Source: Actinoplanes sp. N902-109
GTDB lineage: Bacteria; Actinomycetota; Actinomycetes; Mycobacteriales; Micromonosporaceae
DNA length: 64,000 bases
Assembly: GCF_000389965.1 (NCBI RefSeq)
Contig: NC_021191.1
Coordinates: 2,977,501 to 3,041,500 of the forward strand
Reading direction: 5' to 3'
The translations under genes were made by a program, and so were the position numbers. Shown piece after piece: positions 43,703-52,661 of this stretch. A model generated the notes under the pieces. It was not told the DNA's origin. It ran no database searches and saw only the letters and a program-made list of their open reading frames with translations. How positions within the stretch are numbered: the first letter of the stretch is position 1; every line of letters starts with the position of its first letter.

Positions 43703-44712
43703 GCCATGGCTACCAGGAGCTTTCGCGGCCCGGAGTAGGGCCTGCGGCCATGAGCGAACTGGACGTTGTCCACGACCAGGATGTCTCCTGCCTGCCAGCG
43801 GAACGCGATCTCCTCCGCGGCGTAGGCGGCCCGGATCTCGGCCAGGTCGGCCGGATCGAGCGCGGTGCCGTCACCGAGCATGGCGTTGCGGGGAAGTTCG
43901 TCCTCGGCGAAGCTCTCCCGCAGCTCGCTCTGCACCTCCTCGGGCAACGAACTCACATGGAACAGGTGTGCCTGGTTGAACCAGCACTTCTGTCCCGTCT
44001 TCGGCGATTCGACGGCCGCCTGTACCACGTGCTGGGTGCGAAGTTTCTCCCCACCGAGCCACTCCGCCCGGATGGAGTGCTCCTTGCAGTAGGCGTCCAC
44101 CTCGCTGCGGCTCTCCGTCTGGAAGACCTCCTGCCAGCTCAGATCCATGCCACTGCCGAAGTTGCGTACGTACATGACGCCGTGCCGCTCGAAGCGCTCC
44201 CGGATCGCCGCCGGCACCCGCTCGTAGACCCGGGCACTGTCCGCCAGCGGGGTCTCTCCCCCTCCGGCCGCGGGAACCACACTGCAGAAGAACAGCGTGT
44301 CCGGCCAGGAGTCCGAGTACGACATCTCGTTGTGCAACGGGATGGTCTGGTCGGCGGGGTATTCGGTGGACGTGAACACCTTGCCGCTGACCCTGGTCCG
44401 CGGGGTGGAGCGGTTGTTGTAGGAGAGCAGCGATCCCGACAATGCCGTGGCCAGGGCGGAAAGCCCGTCGGCGTCCAGGGGGCTGAACCCGCGCAACAGC
44501 ACTGCACCGTGCTGGTCGCGCAGCCGCGCGAGGGTGTCGCCGGAGCGGGACAGCCAGTCCCGCGTGTCGAGCCCGCCCAGTGTCGGTTCGACGGAAACCG
44601 CTCGCGTTCCCTCCAGGAGCGGCGTCACCTTGACGAGCTCCCCGCCGCCGACCGATACGGCCTTGCGGGGCCGGCCGAAACGTCCCGGCGATTGTGCTTC
44701 TGCCCGCATCAC
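43699..44712 (-). CDS. TauD/SyrP-like Fe(II)/2-oxoglutarate oxygenase (likely Asp beta-hydroxylase)
   Basis: This 337-aa TauD-fold enzyme has its iron motif in LHNEMSYSDSWP and its distal His with the 2-oxoglutarate Arg in FAHGRRPYSGPRKLL. The HNE (not HxD) motif and the overall pattern match the SyrP group, which hydroxylates the beta carbon of Asp bound to an NRPS carrier. It sits directly after the NRPS whose A domain code predicts Asp, overlapping as GTGA, which supports beta-hydroxy-aspartate as its product. An ATG at 44709 is an equal start choice. Specificity is inferred from family and context. Confidence 0.87.
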   Translation of the reverse strand: MMRAEAQSPGRFGRPRKAVSVGGGELVKVTPLLEGTRAVSVEPTLGGLDTRDWLSRSGDTLARLRDQHGAVLLRGFSPLDADGLSALATALSGSLLSYNNRSTPRTRVSGKVFTSTEYPADQTIPLHNEMSYSDSWPDTLFFCSVVPAAGGGETPLADSARVYERVPAAIRERFERHGVMYVRNFGSGMDLSWQEVFQTESRSEVDAYCKEHSIRAEWLGGEKLRTQHVVQAAVESPKTGQKCWFNQAHLFHVSSLPEEVQSELRESFAEDELPRNAMLGDGTALDPADLAEIRAAYAAEEIAFRWQAGDILVVDNVQFAHGRRPYSGPRKLLVAMA

Positions 44713-47700
44713 TTTGCCTCAGCCTTCTCCTCGAGGAGCTGGTCGATGTACTCGGCCAGCTCCGAGAGCACGGGTCGCTCGAACAGGTGGCGCAGCTTCA
44801 GGTTGACCTTGAACTCCAGGCGCAGTTTGGCGACCAGCTGGGTCGCCAGCAGCGAATGGCCCCCGATCTCGAAGAAGTCGTCGTCGGCGCCGACGCTCTT
44901 CAGCAGCAGGAGCTGAATCCAGACCTCGGCGACCTTGCGCTCGGTCGCGGTCCGGGGCTCGACGGTCGACGTGGATCCGGCGTCATAGGTGCCGGGCTCC
45001 GGCAGCATCGAGGCGTCGATCTTGCCGGTGCTGGTGAGCGGGAAAGCGTCCAGCGCCACGAAATGCGTCGGGACCATGTATTCCGGGAGGCGTTCGGCGA
45101 GGTGGCCACGGAGCCACTCCGCGGACCCGCGCGTGCGCTCCGCGTCGGTCAGGTATGCGACGAGTCGCGCCGTCATGCTTTCGCCGGTGAACACGACGAG
45201 GCTTTCCATCACCCGCGGATGCTGGCGCATGACCGCCTCGATCTCGCCGATCTCCACCCGGAACCCGCGCACCTTGATCTGGCGGTCGCCCCGGCCGAGG
45301 AATTCGAAGGTCCGGTCCGGGAGCAGCCGTGCCCTGTCACCGGACCGGTACATCCGGGCGCCGGGAACCGTGCTGAACGGGTCCTCGACGAACGACTCGT
45401 CGCTGTTCGCCGTTCCGGCGAGATACCCCTGCGACACCGAGGCGCCACCGATCCAGAGATCACCCGGGACGCCGACGGGCAGCGGCCGGCGGTTGCTGTC
45501 CAGCACGTAGCAGCGCGCGTGCCGCATCGGCCGGCCGAGCGGCAGCGTCGAGGTCAGCCCCGCGAGGCGGTTGTCGGTGATCTCCCCGCAGAGGACGCCG
45601 ACGGTGGTCTCGCTCGGACCGTAGTGGTTGAACAGCCTGCCCTCGCCGAGCAGCGGCTGGAGCAGCCCGTACGAACCCCAGCCGGTCGCCTGGCCGCCCA
45701 GGACGAGCGCCTGCCGGGGCATCAGCCTCGCCGGCTCCCCGGCCACCGAGATGACGGCCTCGAGGTGGGACGGCGTGATCTTGATGAGGTCGAACGTTTC
45801 CTCGGTGAGCAGATCCGCGAGGACCTGGGCGTCGCCGGAGTCGGCCGCGCCGACGATGCGGAGCGACCCGCCGGTCATGAGCGGCGGGAACAGCGCGGTG
45901 TTACCCAGGTCGGTGCCGAGCGTGCTGAGCCCGACGGAGTCGATCGCGCCGGTGAGGCCGAGACGTTCGACGACGCCGCCCAGGTAGGCCGCGAGCTGCC
46001 CGTAGCCGACCAGCACGCCCTTGGGGGTGCCGGTGGAGCCGGAGGTGAACAGCACGTACGCGACGTCGTCGTCCGCGGTCTCGACGTCCGGGCGCTCACT
46101 GCTCCGGCCGGCGCAGACCGTCAGCTCGGCGTCGAGCAGCACCACGTCGCAGTCCGCGGGCAGCTCCAAGCCGTTCGCGTCGGTGGCCACCACGTGGCGC
46201 AAGCCGGCCGCGTCGGCGATCGTGGCGCGGCGTTTCGACGGCAGCTGGGGATCGACCGGGACGTAGCCCGCTCCGGCCTTGGCGATCGCCACCATCGCGA
46301 CGATCGCCAGGTCCGAGCGTTCGAGGCACAGCCCGACGAGGTCGCCGCGGGAAACGCCACGGGCCCGCAGTTCGTGGGCGAGCCGGTTGGCGCTCTCGTC
46401 GAGTTCGCGGTAGCTCCAGAAACGGGTGGCTGCCTTGAGTGCTGTGGCATCGGGGCACCGCTGTGCGGTCTGCTCGAGCTGCCGGTGCCAGTGCGCGGGG
46501 CGGACGTCCGGGGTGTGCTGGGCGTTGACGGCCTCGATGAGCGCCCGCGCCGCGTCCTCGTCGAGCATGGCCCACTCGGCCACCGGGGTCGACGCGTCGC
46601 CGGCGATGGCGTGCACAGCGGCGCGCAGGCAGGTCAGGAGAGCCTCGGCACCGCCGTCAGCCATTCCCTGGGCCTGGTACGACAACGTGAGGTGGATCCC
46701 CTCACCCGTGGCCCGCGCCACGAGGGCGACCTTGTGGATGAGGTCCGGCGACTCCACCCACAGGTCCTCGTAGACCATCGCCGAGTCCGCCGGGTACTGC
46801 ACCACATCGGTGAACGTGAAGCCCGGGAGGACAGCGACGTGCTGCTGGGGCAGCCCCGCGAGACCGCTCTCGGTGCCGGCTGCCGTGAGGCTCTGGTCCA
46901 GGTCGGCGAGCAGGCTGCTGACGGTCGTCTTGTCGTCGAACGCGGCGAAGATCGGCGTGTGGGTCTCGAAGCTGCCCACGGACGCGGTCAACTCGTCGAA
47001 CGGGCGCCCGGGAAGCCGCACATCGGCGGCGAAGGCCTCCGGCCGGCCAGTGGCGTGCCAGAGAGCGGCGAGCCAGCCGGTCAGCAGGACGCTGCGCAGT
47101 CCATGCTCGAGGTCGCGGCCGAACTCCCGCAACGAGTGGGCCAGCGGGGCCGGCACCGTCCACTCCAGAACGGCACGCTCGGTCGAATCGGAGCGGAGTT
47201 CGAGCGGCAGGCGCAGGGGCGCCAGGGCCATCAGGCGCGCCCGCTCCTCGGCGGCGGCCTTCTTCTCAGCCTCGGTCGGTGCGGCCTCCTCCAGCTGCCA
47301 CTGGGCGAAATCCGCGTACTGCACGACGTCGTCGCGGGTCCAGGACTTGCCGTTGAGGCGTTCGGCATAGGCCTGCTGCAAGTCGCGGAAGAAGACCCCG
47401 GCCGAGGTGTCGTCCATGCTCAGCCTGGGCGCTGACAGGAGCAGCGACCGGCGTCCGCCGTCGGTGTGCACGGTGAGGTCGATGCCGTTCTCGTAGGCGT
47501 CCGTAACCGACTTCTCGTGCACGATCGTCGCCAGGTCGCCGCCGCTCTCGGTCACGGTGACCCGGGGCTCGTCGTCGATCACCATCAGCATGCTGCTGTT
47601 CGCGCCGAGGACCCGGCGATAGGCGGTACGCAGGCTCTCGTGTGCCGACACCACGTCTTGGGCCGCGTGCTCGAGCGTCTCGAGGTCGACTGCCGGCCCG

Positions 47701-47804
47701 GTGAGCCGGACCCCGGCCACCGTGCGGCCCGTTGCTCCGGCGGAGATCAGGCCGGCGATACGTTCCTGTTGAACAGAAAGGCGAAAGCCTTCCGTCGGCT
47801 GCAT
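44709..47804 (-). CDS. NRPS: degenerate C - A (predicted Asp) - T
   Basis: This protein has 1031 aa from the ATG at 47804, which overlaps the DUF6817 stop as TGATG; an upstream GTG frame to 47855 is less likely. The condensation-like domain (~1-430) lacks the HHxxxDG active site: PRLSMDD stands there (residues ~126-132). The A domain (~440-930) has FTSGSTGTPKG. Its pocket residues read D, L, T (GTDLGNTALF), K (IKITPSHL), V, G, H (FNHYG), V, G, K. This is one step from the aspartate code DLTKVGHIGK. The carrier Ser is in IGGHSLLATQL. The C domain is probably structural; the active C for this carrier may be the one at the end of the Thr NRPS. Confidence 0.9.
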   Translation of the reverse strand: MQPTEGFRLSVQQERIAGLISAGATGRTVAGVRLTGPAVDLETLEHAAQDVVSAHESLRTAYRRVLGANSSMLMVIDDEPRVTVTESGGDLATIVHEKSVTDAYENGIDLTVHTDGGRRSLLLSAPRLSMDDTSAGVFFRDLQQAYAERLNGKSWTRDDVVQYADFAQWQLEEAAPTEAEKKAAAEERARLMALAPLRLPLELRSDSTERAVLEWTVPAPLAHSLREFGRDLEHGLRSVLLTGWLAALWHATGRPEAFAADVRLPGRPFDELTASVGSFETHTPIFAAFDDKTTVSSLLADLDQSLTAAGTESGLAGLPQQHVAVLPGFTFTDVVQYPADSAMVYEDLWVESPDLIHKVALVARATGEGIHLTLSYQAQGMADGGAEALLTCLRAAVHAIAGDASTPVAEWAMLDEDAARALIEAVNAQHTPDVRPAHWHRQLEQTAQRCPDATALKAATRFWSYRELDESANRLAHELRARGVSRGDLVGLCLERSDLAIVAMVAIAKAGAGYVPVDPQLPSKRRATIADAAGLRHVVATDANGLELPADCDVVLLDAELTVCAGRSSERPDVETADDDVAYVLFTSGSTGTPKGVLVGYGQLAAYLGGVVERLGLTGAIDSVGLSTLGTDLGNTALFPPLMTGGSLRIVGAADSGDAQVLADLLTEETFDLIKITPSHLEAVISVAGEPARLMPRQALVLGGQATGWGSYGLLQPLLGEGRLFNHYGPSETTVGVLCGEITDNRLAGLTSTLPLGRPMRHARCYVLDSNRRPLPVGVPGDLWIGGASVSQGYLAGTANSDESFVEDPFSTVPGARMYRSGDRARLLPDRTFEFLGRGDRQIKVRGFRVEIGEIEAVMRQHPRVMESLVVFTGESMTARLVAYLTDAERTRGSAEWLRGHLAERLPEYMVPTHFVALDAFPLTSTGKIDASMLPEPGTYDAGSTSTVEPRTATERKVAEVWIQLLLLKSVGADDDFFEIGGHSLLATQLVAKLRLEFKVNLKLRHLFERPVLSELAEYIDQLLEEKAEAK

Positions 47805-48394
47805 CAGTTCTGTTCCGGATCGATCCACAATGCGCCTCCCGTGAACTTGTTCCAAGTCTCGATCGTGTCCGAGCCGAAATACTCGGCGACCAATTTCCAG
47901 AACCCGGCGTATTCCGTCGGCAGGTCTACCAGGGTGTGGCCGACCTGCGGCGGCATGTGCGCCAGGACGTCACCCAGCTTCATCCGGATGATGTCGGAAG
48001 CCTCTTCGCGACTCAGCGGGATTATCTCGCCGGTGCGCCGGTCCTTGATCTCCGGGATCCCGTCCGGACGCATCAGTTTGCGGAAGCTCTTCCCGAGCGA
48101 TGCGTAGCTCATGACGGAGAACGTGAAGATCATCTTCTCGACCTCAGGTCCGACGATACCCCGAACCTCGACGCGCTTTTCTTCCGGAATGGATTCCACG
48201 TCGTCGTTGTGGAGTCCCTCCGTTCCGTACGCCCCGTGGAACAATCCGGCCAGGCAGACCTGCTCCTTGGCCTTCATGTCCTGGAGAATGGTGCACGCCC
48301 GGAACATGTGTTCCACCAGGGTCACGTCCTGATGTGCAGCCTTGTGCAGGCCCAGCTGCTCGAGCGGGCCCCGATATGCCTCCATGTCGATCAT
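47804..48394 (-). CDS. DUF6817 (HD-like) protein of the NRPS operon
   Basis: This 196-aa protein has the pattern TLVEHMFRACTILQDMKAKEQ followed by CLAGLFHGAYGTEGL. It is characteristic of DUF6817, a family related in fold to HD-domain proteins, with candidate metal or acid-base His in VEHMFR and LFHGAYG. Such proteins recur in NRPS and related clusters, but no reaction has been assigned to them that I know. It lies between the exporter (adjacent) and the Asp NRPS (1-nt overlap), so it is an integral operon member. Confidence 0.78.
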   Translation of the reverse strand: MIDMEAYRGPLEQLGLHKAAHQDVTLVEHMFRACTILQDMKAKEQVCLAGLFHGAYGTEGLHNDDVESIPEEKRVEVRGIVGPEVEKMIFTFSVMSYASLGKSFRKLMRPDGIPEIKDRRTGEIIPLSREEASDIIRMKLGDVLAHMPPQVGHTLVDLPTEYAGFWKLVAEYFGSDTIETWNKFTGGALWIDPEQN

Positions 48395-49690
48395 CTAATC
48401 CTCACGCTCCAACTGGAAATCGTCGCGGACAGCAAGGTCGGATATCGTTCGCACCTGCCGGAAGGGGGAGATCAGCGCCAGCACCGCCGGAATCACGAAC
48501 CCCAGGCCGATGACCGTCATCGTGGTCCGGGCGCCTATTGCGTCACCCATGAACCCGGCGATGAGTGCGCCGACCGGAAGAGTTCCCCACACCATGAAAC
48601 GCATGGATCCGGTCGTTCTGCCCATCAGATTCGCCGGAGTGATCATTTGGCGGATACTGATGGCATTGATATTGAACAAGGGCTCGGCCGCGCTGATCAA
48701 CCCGAATCCGGTGGCGACGAGAGCGATCGCCAGCCAGCGGGGTCTGCCGGCCACGGCCAGCAGCACACCGCCGACGCTGCCCGCGCACATGGACAGCAAG
48801 ATGCACCAGCCCAGGCCGACCCACCTGGTAATCCGCGCCACCGCCGCGACGCCCAGGAAGGACCCCACGCTCCCGAAGACGACCAGGAGCGCGGCGCTGG
48901 CGCTGCTGAGCTTCAACTCCCGGGCGAGGTAGACGAAGAAGATCGCGAGAAGACCGCTCTTCAGCAGGTTCCACATCGCGATGATGGCAACGTTCCACCT
49001 CAGCAGACTGGTATCGAAGATGTAGCGCAGCCCAGCCTTGAAGTCCTGCCAAATCGATGCGTCGTGGGCGACGACAGGTTTCGCCTCGGGGGATCGGATC
49101 GAGTGAAGGAAAAGCGCCGATATCGCGAAGGAGGCCGCATCCACCGCTATGGTGATCGGCGCCGAAAGCACCTTGAGCAGCACGGCGGCAACGCCGGGAC
49201 CGGACACACTCGCCAGAGACCCGCTCGCCTCCAGCCACCGGTTGGCCGTCAATAAATCGGTCGGCCGCACCAGCGAGGTGAGGGCGCTCTGATAGGCGAT
49301 GTCAAAAAATACGGTGCACGCACCCACGACGAACGCGACCCCGTACAGCCAATTAATATTGAGGCCGTGCGACAGCCACAGCGTCGGAATCAAACCCAGT
49401 GCCACCGCCCGGATCCAGTCCATGAGGACCAGCACCCGGCGCGAACGCCACCGGTCGATGAGGACGCCGGCGAAGGCCCCGAACAGCAAGAACGGTACGG
49501 TCTCCAGCGCCGACAGGATTCCCACTTCTTTCGCGTCGGCGTGCAGCGCATAAAGTGCTGTCAACGGAAACGCGACGAGGGTGACCTGAGAACCGAGTAC
49601 AGAAATGGACTGCGCAATCCAGAGCTTGCGGAACTTCGGCTGGTCAGCGACGAAATACCGTGCTATCCGGCTGTCTGCTTTAGCGGGCAT
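48395..49690 (-). CDS. MFS exporter (MFS_3/EntS type), first gene of the NRPS operon
   Basis: This 431-aa transporter has about 12 membrane segments. It opens with FRKLWIAQSISVLGSQVTLVAFPLTAL and has LIDRWRSRRVLVLMDW as the loop 2-3 motif and FDIAYQSALTSLV, which are typical of the enterobactin-exporter (EntS) branch. Ribosome site GAGGAG lies just before the ATG. As the first gene, next to the long AT-rich promoter region, it is likely to export the peptide product. The stop is directly adjacent to the DUF6817 start. Confidence 0.9.
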   Translation of the reverse strand: MPAKADSRIARYFVADQPKFRKLWIAQSISVLGSQVTLVAFPLTALYALHADAKEVGILSALETVPFLLFGAFAGVLIDRWRSRRVLVLMDWIRAVALGLIPTLWLSHGLNINWLYGVAFVVGACTVFFDIAYQSALTSLVRPTDLLTANRWLEASGSLASVSGPGVAAVLLKVLSAPITIAVDAASFAISALFLHSIRSPEAKPVVAHDASIWQDFKAGLRYIFDTSLLRWNVAIIAMWNLLKSGLLAIFFVYLARELKLSSASAALLVVFGSVGSFLGVAAVARITRWVGLGWCILLSMCAGSVGGVLLAVAGRPRWLAIALVATGFGLISAAEPLFNINAISIRQMITPANLMGRTTGSMRFMVWGTLPVGALIAGFMGDAIGARTTMTVIGLGFVIPAVLALISPFRQVRTISDLAVRDDFQLERED

Positions 49691-50324
49691 ATCTCCTCAA
49701 CCGTGGCTTTGAAGCTCAGAGTGAGGCCCGCAGGAAATAATCGTGCCGTAGCCTCCCCCAGGCCGCTTAGCGAAGGTACAACGTAAGCCCAGGCAACGCC
49801 AGCCTTCTGTGCCCACATGGGAGCGATTGATGTCAGGAAGGCTACTCGACCTAGTAATAATGTATGGATTGACTCTCCTGGTGGGAGATCGAATGCTGCC
49901 CCGGGACACACGGGTACTTCTGTGACCCACGTCACTTATTGGGGGTGTTAGCCGTTCCGGTTCCGTCCTCTGCCGGCGGCGCGACCACTGCGGAGCGTCC
50001 TGCAGGTTCGCGCGGAGCGGACCCGCGTGGGGGCGCCACGATGCCCGGCTCAGGCCACGGCGCCCAGCTCAGGTGGCGAGGTGCATTCATCGATCATGGT
50101 GATAACGTTTCAAGTCTGCCGCTGCCGGGCGAGGGCGGGCAGTCAATGGTGACCGTGGCCCGACCGGATCGAGGCGGAGATGCAGTGCGAACAGCACAAG
50201 GACCTTCCCCTGAACCCCAACGGATCCGCTGGTCGTGCTGCCTCGTTCGCCGGCACTGCCAAGCTCGATCCATGTCGCCACGACGCACCGGACGAGGCAC
50301 CGGCAACGACATTCGCAGCCACTG
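49691..50324. promoter_or_regulatory. Promoter region of the NRPS operon; no supported gene
   Basis: These ~630 bp separate the leftward operon from the rightward thioesterase. The part at 49690-49930 is relatively AT-rich (CTAGTAATAATGTATGG near 49850) and probably holds the operon promoter. Frames on both strands (for example 49939-50328 plus, 49663-49935 minus) lack family features and the latter overlaps the exporter start. No pathway regulator is encoded next to the operon. Confidence 0.5.
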
Positions 50325-51062
50325 GTGACCGTGCGCACCGCTAACTGGCTCCGCCGTTTCCAGCCCGCCATGCCCGATGCCCCGCTGCTCGTCGTCTTGC
50401 CGCACGCGGGCGGTTCAGCGACCCACTTCCGCCCGCTCGCTGCGGCGATGGGAAGACACGTCGAGGTGGCTGCGGTTCAGTACCCGGGCCGTCAGGACCG
50501 CTACGGGGAACAACCGGTCACCGATCTGGCGGCGATGGCGGCCATCGTCGCGACGGCCCTCGCGCCGATGGCCGGACGCCGGTTCGCTCTCTTCGGCCAC
50601 AGCATGGGGGCAGCCGTTGCCTTCGAGATCGCCCGGCTGATGGAACGCCGGGATCAGCCGGCCGAGGCTCTGTTCCTTTCCGCCAAACGCGCGCCGTGCC
50701 TGCCCCAGGATCCGCTACCCGATCTCGACGATGCCGCACTGGTCGAGCAGATCACCACTATGGGTGGTACGGCTGAGCAGTTGCTGCTCGACGAAGAACT
50801 TCTGGAGATGTATCTACCCGTGCTTCGCGCGGATTACCTGGCGATGCGCCAGTACATTTGCGAGCTGCCCGCGGTCATCGACGCCCCGATCACCGGGCTC
50901 GTGGGAGACAGCGACCCCGGCGTGTCCTGCGCAGAGGTGACCGCATGGAATCTGCATACGAGGGGCCGGTTCGATCTGCGGGTCTTTCCCGGAGGCCACT
51001 TCTACCTCGATGAACAGACAACCGCGGTCGCCCACACCGTGCTTTCCGTGCTCAAGGCTTGA
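50325..51062 (+). CDS. Type II thioesterase (proofreading hydrolase for NRPS)
   Basis: This alpha/beta hydrolase has about 245 residues. The GTG at 50325 (or 50331) gives the usual start VRTANWLRRFQP. Motifs are PHAGGSATHFRPLA, the nucleophile elbow FGHSMGAAVAFEIAR, and the catalytic His in FPGGHFYLDEQ. TEII enzymes clear blocked acyl groups from carrier domains. It lies on the opposite strand from the NRPS operon and next to its promoter, so it probably serves that cluster. It is followed by a second transporter gene 102 bp away. Confidence 0.9.
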   Translation: MTVRTANWLRRFQPAMPDAPLLVVLPHAGGSATHFRPLAAAMGRHVEVAAVQYPGRQDRYGEQPVTDLAAMAAIVATALAPMAGRRFALFGHSMGAAVAFEIARLMERRDQPAEALFLSAKRAPCLPQDPLPDLDDAALVEQITTMGGTAEQLLLDEELLEMYLPVLRADYLAMRQYICELPAVIDAPITGLVGDSDPGVSCAEVTAWNLHTRGRFDLRVFPGGHFYLDEQTTAVAHTVLSVLKA

Positions 51063-51164
51063 CCCGTTTCGTTCCGCACCCGGCAGCTCCGCCGCATCCG
51101 GCCTGGTCGTCCGGGCTCGCAGGGACGAAACGCCACTCCCACACCAGCAAGGACCATAGCCCGC

Positions 51165-52451
51165 ATGACTCCCACCGGCACCATCACCGCTGCCGAATCT
51201 CGGCAGGCAGTGCAACGGCGAACCCTGACCGTCGTCATGGCATCCCAGGTGTTCAGCGGCGCCGGTGTCGCCGCCGGCGCTACTGTCGCTGCCCTGCTCG
51301 CCGAAGACATGCTCGGCACCACCAGCCTCTCCGGCCTGCCCACCGCCCTGTTCACCGCCGGGTCCGCGGCCACCGCCCTGATCGCCGGACGTCTGTCCCA
51401 GCGATTCGGCCGCCGCGCCGGCCTCGCCTCCGGATACGCCGTGGGCGCTCTCGGCGGCGCCGGGGTCGTCCTCGCCGCCACCCTGGACAACGTCCTTCTG
51501 CTGCTCGTCTCGCTGCTCTTCTACGGTGCCGGCACCGCCACCAACCTCCAGGCCCGCTACGCCGGCACCGATCTGGCCCATCCCACCCGCCGCGGCCGCG
51601 CCGTCAGCACCGTCCTGGTCGCCACGACCATCGGCGCCGTCGCCGGTCCCAACCTCGTCGGCGTCACCGGCACCGTCGCCGACCGCTGGGGCCTACCCCC
51701 GCTGGCCGGTTTGTTCGCTCTCGCCGCCATCGCCTACGCCATCGCCGGCGTCATCCTGGTCCTGTTGCTGCGCCCCGACCCTCTCCTGTTCTCCCGCACC
51801 ACGCCGGCATCAGCCGCGACAACCGCGGGCACCGAACAGGGCCGCCGCCGACGTTTCGCCGGCACCGTCACCACGGGCGCAGTCACCATGGTCCTCGCCC
51901 AACTCGTCATGGTCGCCGTGATGACCATGACCCCGGTCCACATGCACGCCCACGGCCATGACCTGAACGCCACCGGCCTGGTCATCGCCGTGCACATCGG
52001 TGCCATGTACTTGCCCTCACCGATCACCGGCATCCTCGTCGACCGTATCGGCCGCGTCCCGGTCGCCATCGCCTCCGGCCTCACCCTGCTCACCTCGGGT
52101 ATCGTGGCAGCCACCGCGCCTGAGGAGTCCGTCATCCTCCTTGTCCTGGCACTGGCCCTGCTCGGCCTCGGCTGGAATCTCGGCGTCATCTCCGGCACCG
52201 CCATGATCACCGACGCCGCCCCCGCCTGCACCCGCGCCAAGACCCAGGGAGCCGTTGACGTCTGCGTCGCCCTCGCCGGAGCCGGCGCCGGCATCACCAG
52301 TGGCATGATCATGACCGCGACCAGCTACGCCACCCTTTCCATCGCCGGCGGCCTGCTCGCGCTTGCCGTCATCTCGTTCGTCTTGGCCAGCAGCCGCCGG
52401 GCCGCCAAGGCTGCAGCTGATGAGTGCAACGCAACCCGAGCACGGCAGTGA
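51165..52451 (+). CDS. MFS transporter
   Basis: This 428-aa protein has about 12 hydrophobic segments. SQRFGRRAGLASGYAVGALGG marks the loop 2-3 motif. A His-rich segment, TPVHMHAHGHDLNATG (~250-265), follows the central loop, and LVDRIGRVPVAIASG marks the second half. Ribosome site and promoter are not distinct. It follows the thioesterase and may be co-transcribed with it. The substrate is unknown; the His cluster could sense or bind metal or simply line the periplasmic face. Confidence 0.88.
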   Translation: MTPTGTITAAESRQAVQRRTLTVVMASQVFSGAGVAAGATVAALLAEDMLGTTSLSGLPTALFTAGSAATALIAGRLSQRFGRRAGLASGYAVGALGGAGVVLAATLDNVLLLLVSLLFYGAGTATNLQARYAGTDLAHPTRRGRAVSTVLVATTIGAVAGPNLVGVTGTVADRWGLPPLAGLFALAAIAYAIAGVILVLLLRPDPLLFSRTTPASAATTAGTEQGRRRRFAGTVTTGAVTMVLAQLVMVAVMTMTPVHMHAHGHDLNATGLVIAVHIGAMYLPSPITGILVDRIGRVPVAIASGLTLLTSGIVAATAPEESVILLVLALALLGLGWNLGVISGTAMITDAAPACTRAKTQGAVDVCVALAGAGAGITSGMIMTATSYATLSIAGGLLALAVISFVLASSRRAAKAAADECNATRARQ

Positions 52452-52661
52452 GGAACCCCCGCGGTGCTGAGCGTCCAAAGCTCCTGAACAGCAGCGAGGC
52501 GTTTAGCCCTCAGTGTTTCTGAGCTTCGTTGGGGCGATGACCACGAGCCGGAGCAAGAGCGCAGCCGCCCCGTCCAACCGCGGTGGACCGCTGCTGTCCG
52601 TCATGCCGCAAACCGTAGGCCCGTGGCGGCAAGGGCGAGAGAACGTCGGCGCCACTCGCCT

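Noticed and set aside
44694..47435. 913-aa plus-strand open frame opposite the Asp NRPS
   Set aside because: It is an antisense shadow of the NRPS; no ribosome site or domain, and all NRPS motifs are on the minus strand.
49663..49935. 90-aa minus-strand frame in the NRPS promoter region as a precursor peptide
   Set aside because: It overlaps the exporter start codon, lacks a ribosome site and has no leader/core pattern; the exporter start is better supported.
49939..50328. 129-aa plus-strand frame before the thioesterase
   Set aside because: Low-complexity Gly/Arg/Ser composition with no domain; it overlaps the likely thioesterase start in another frame.
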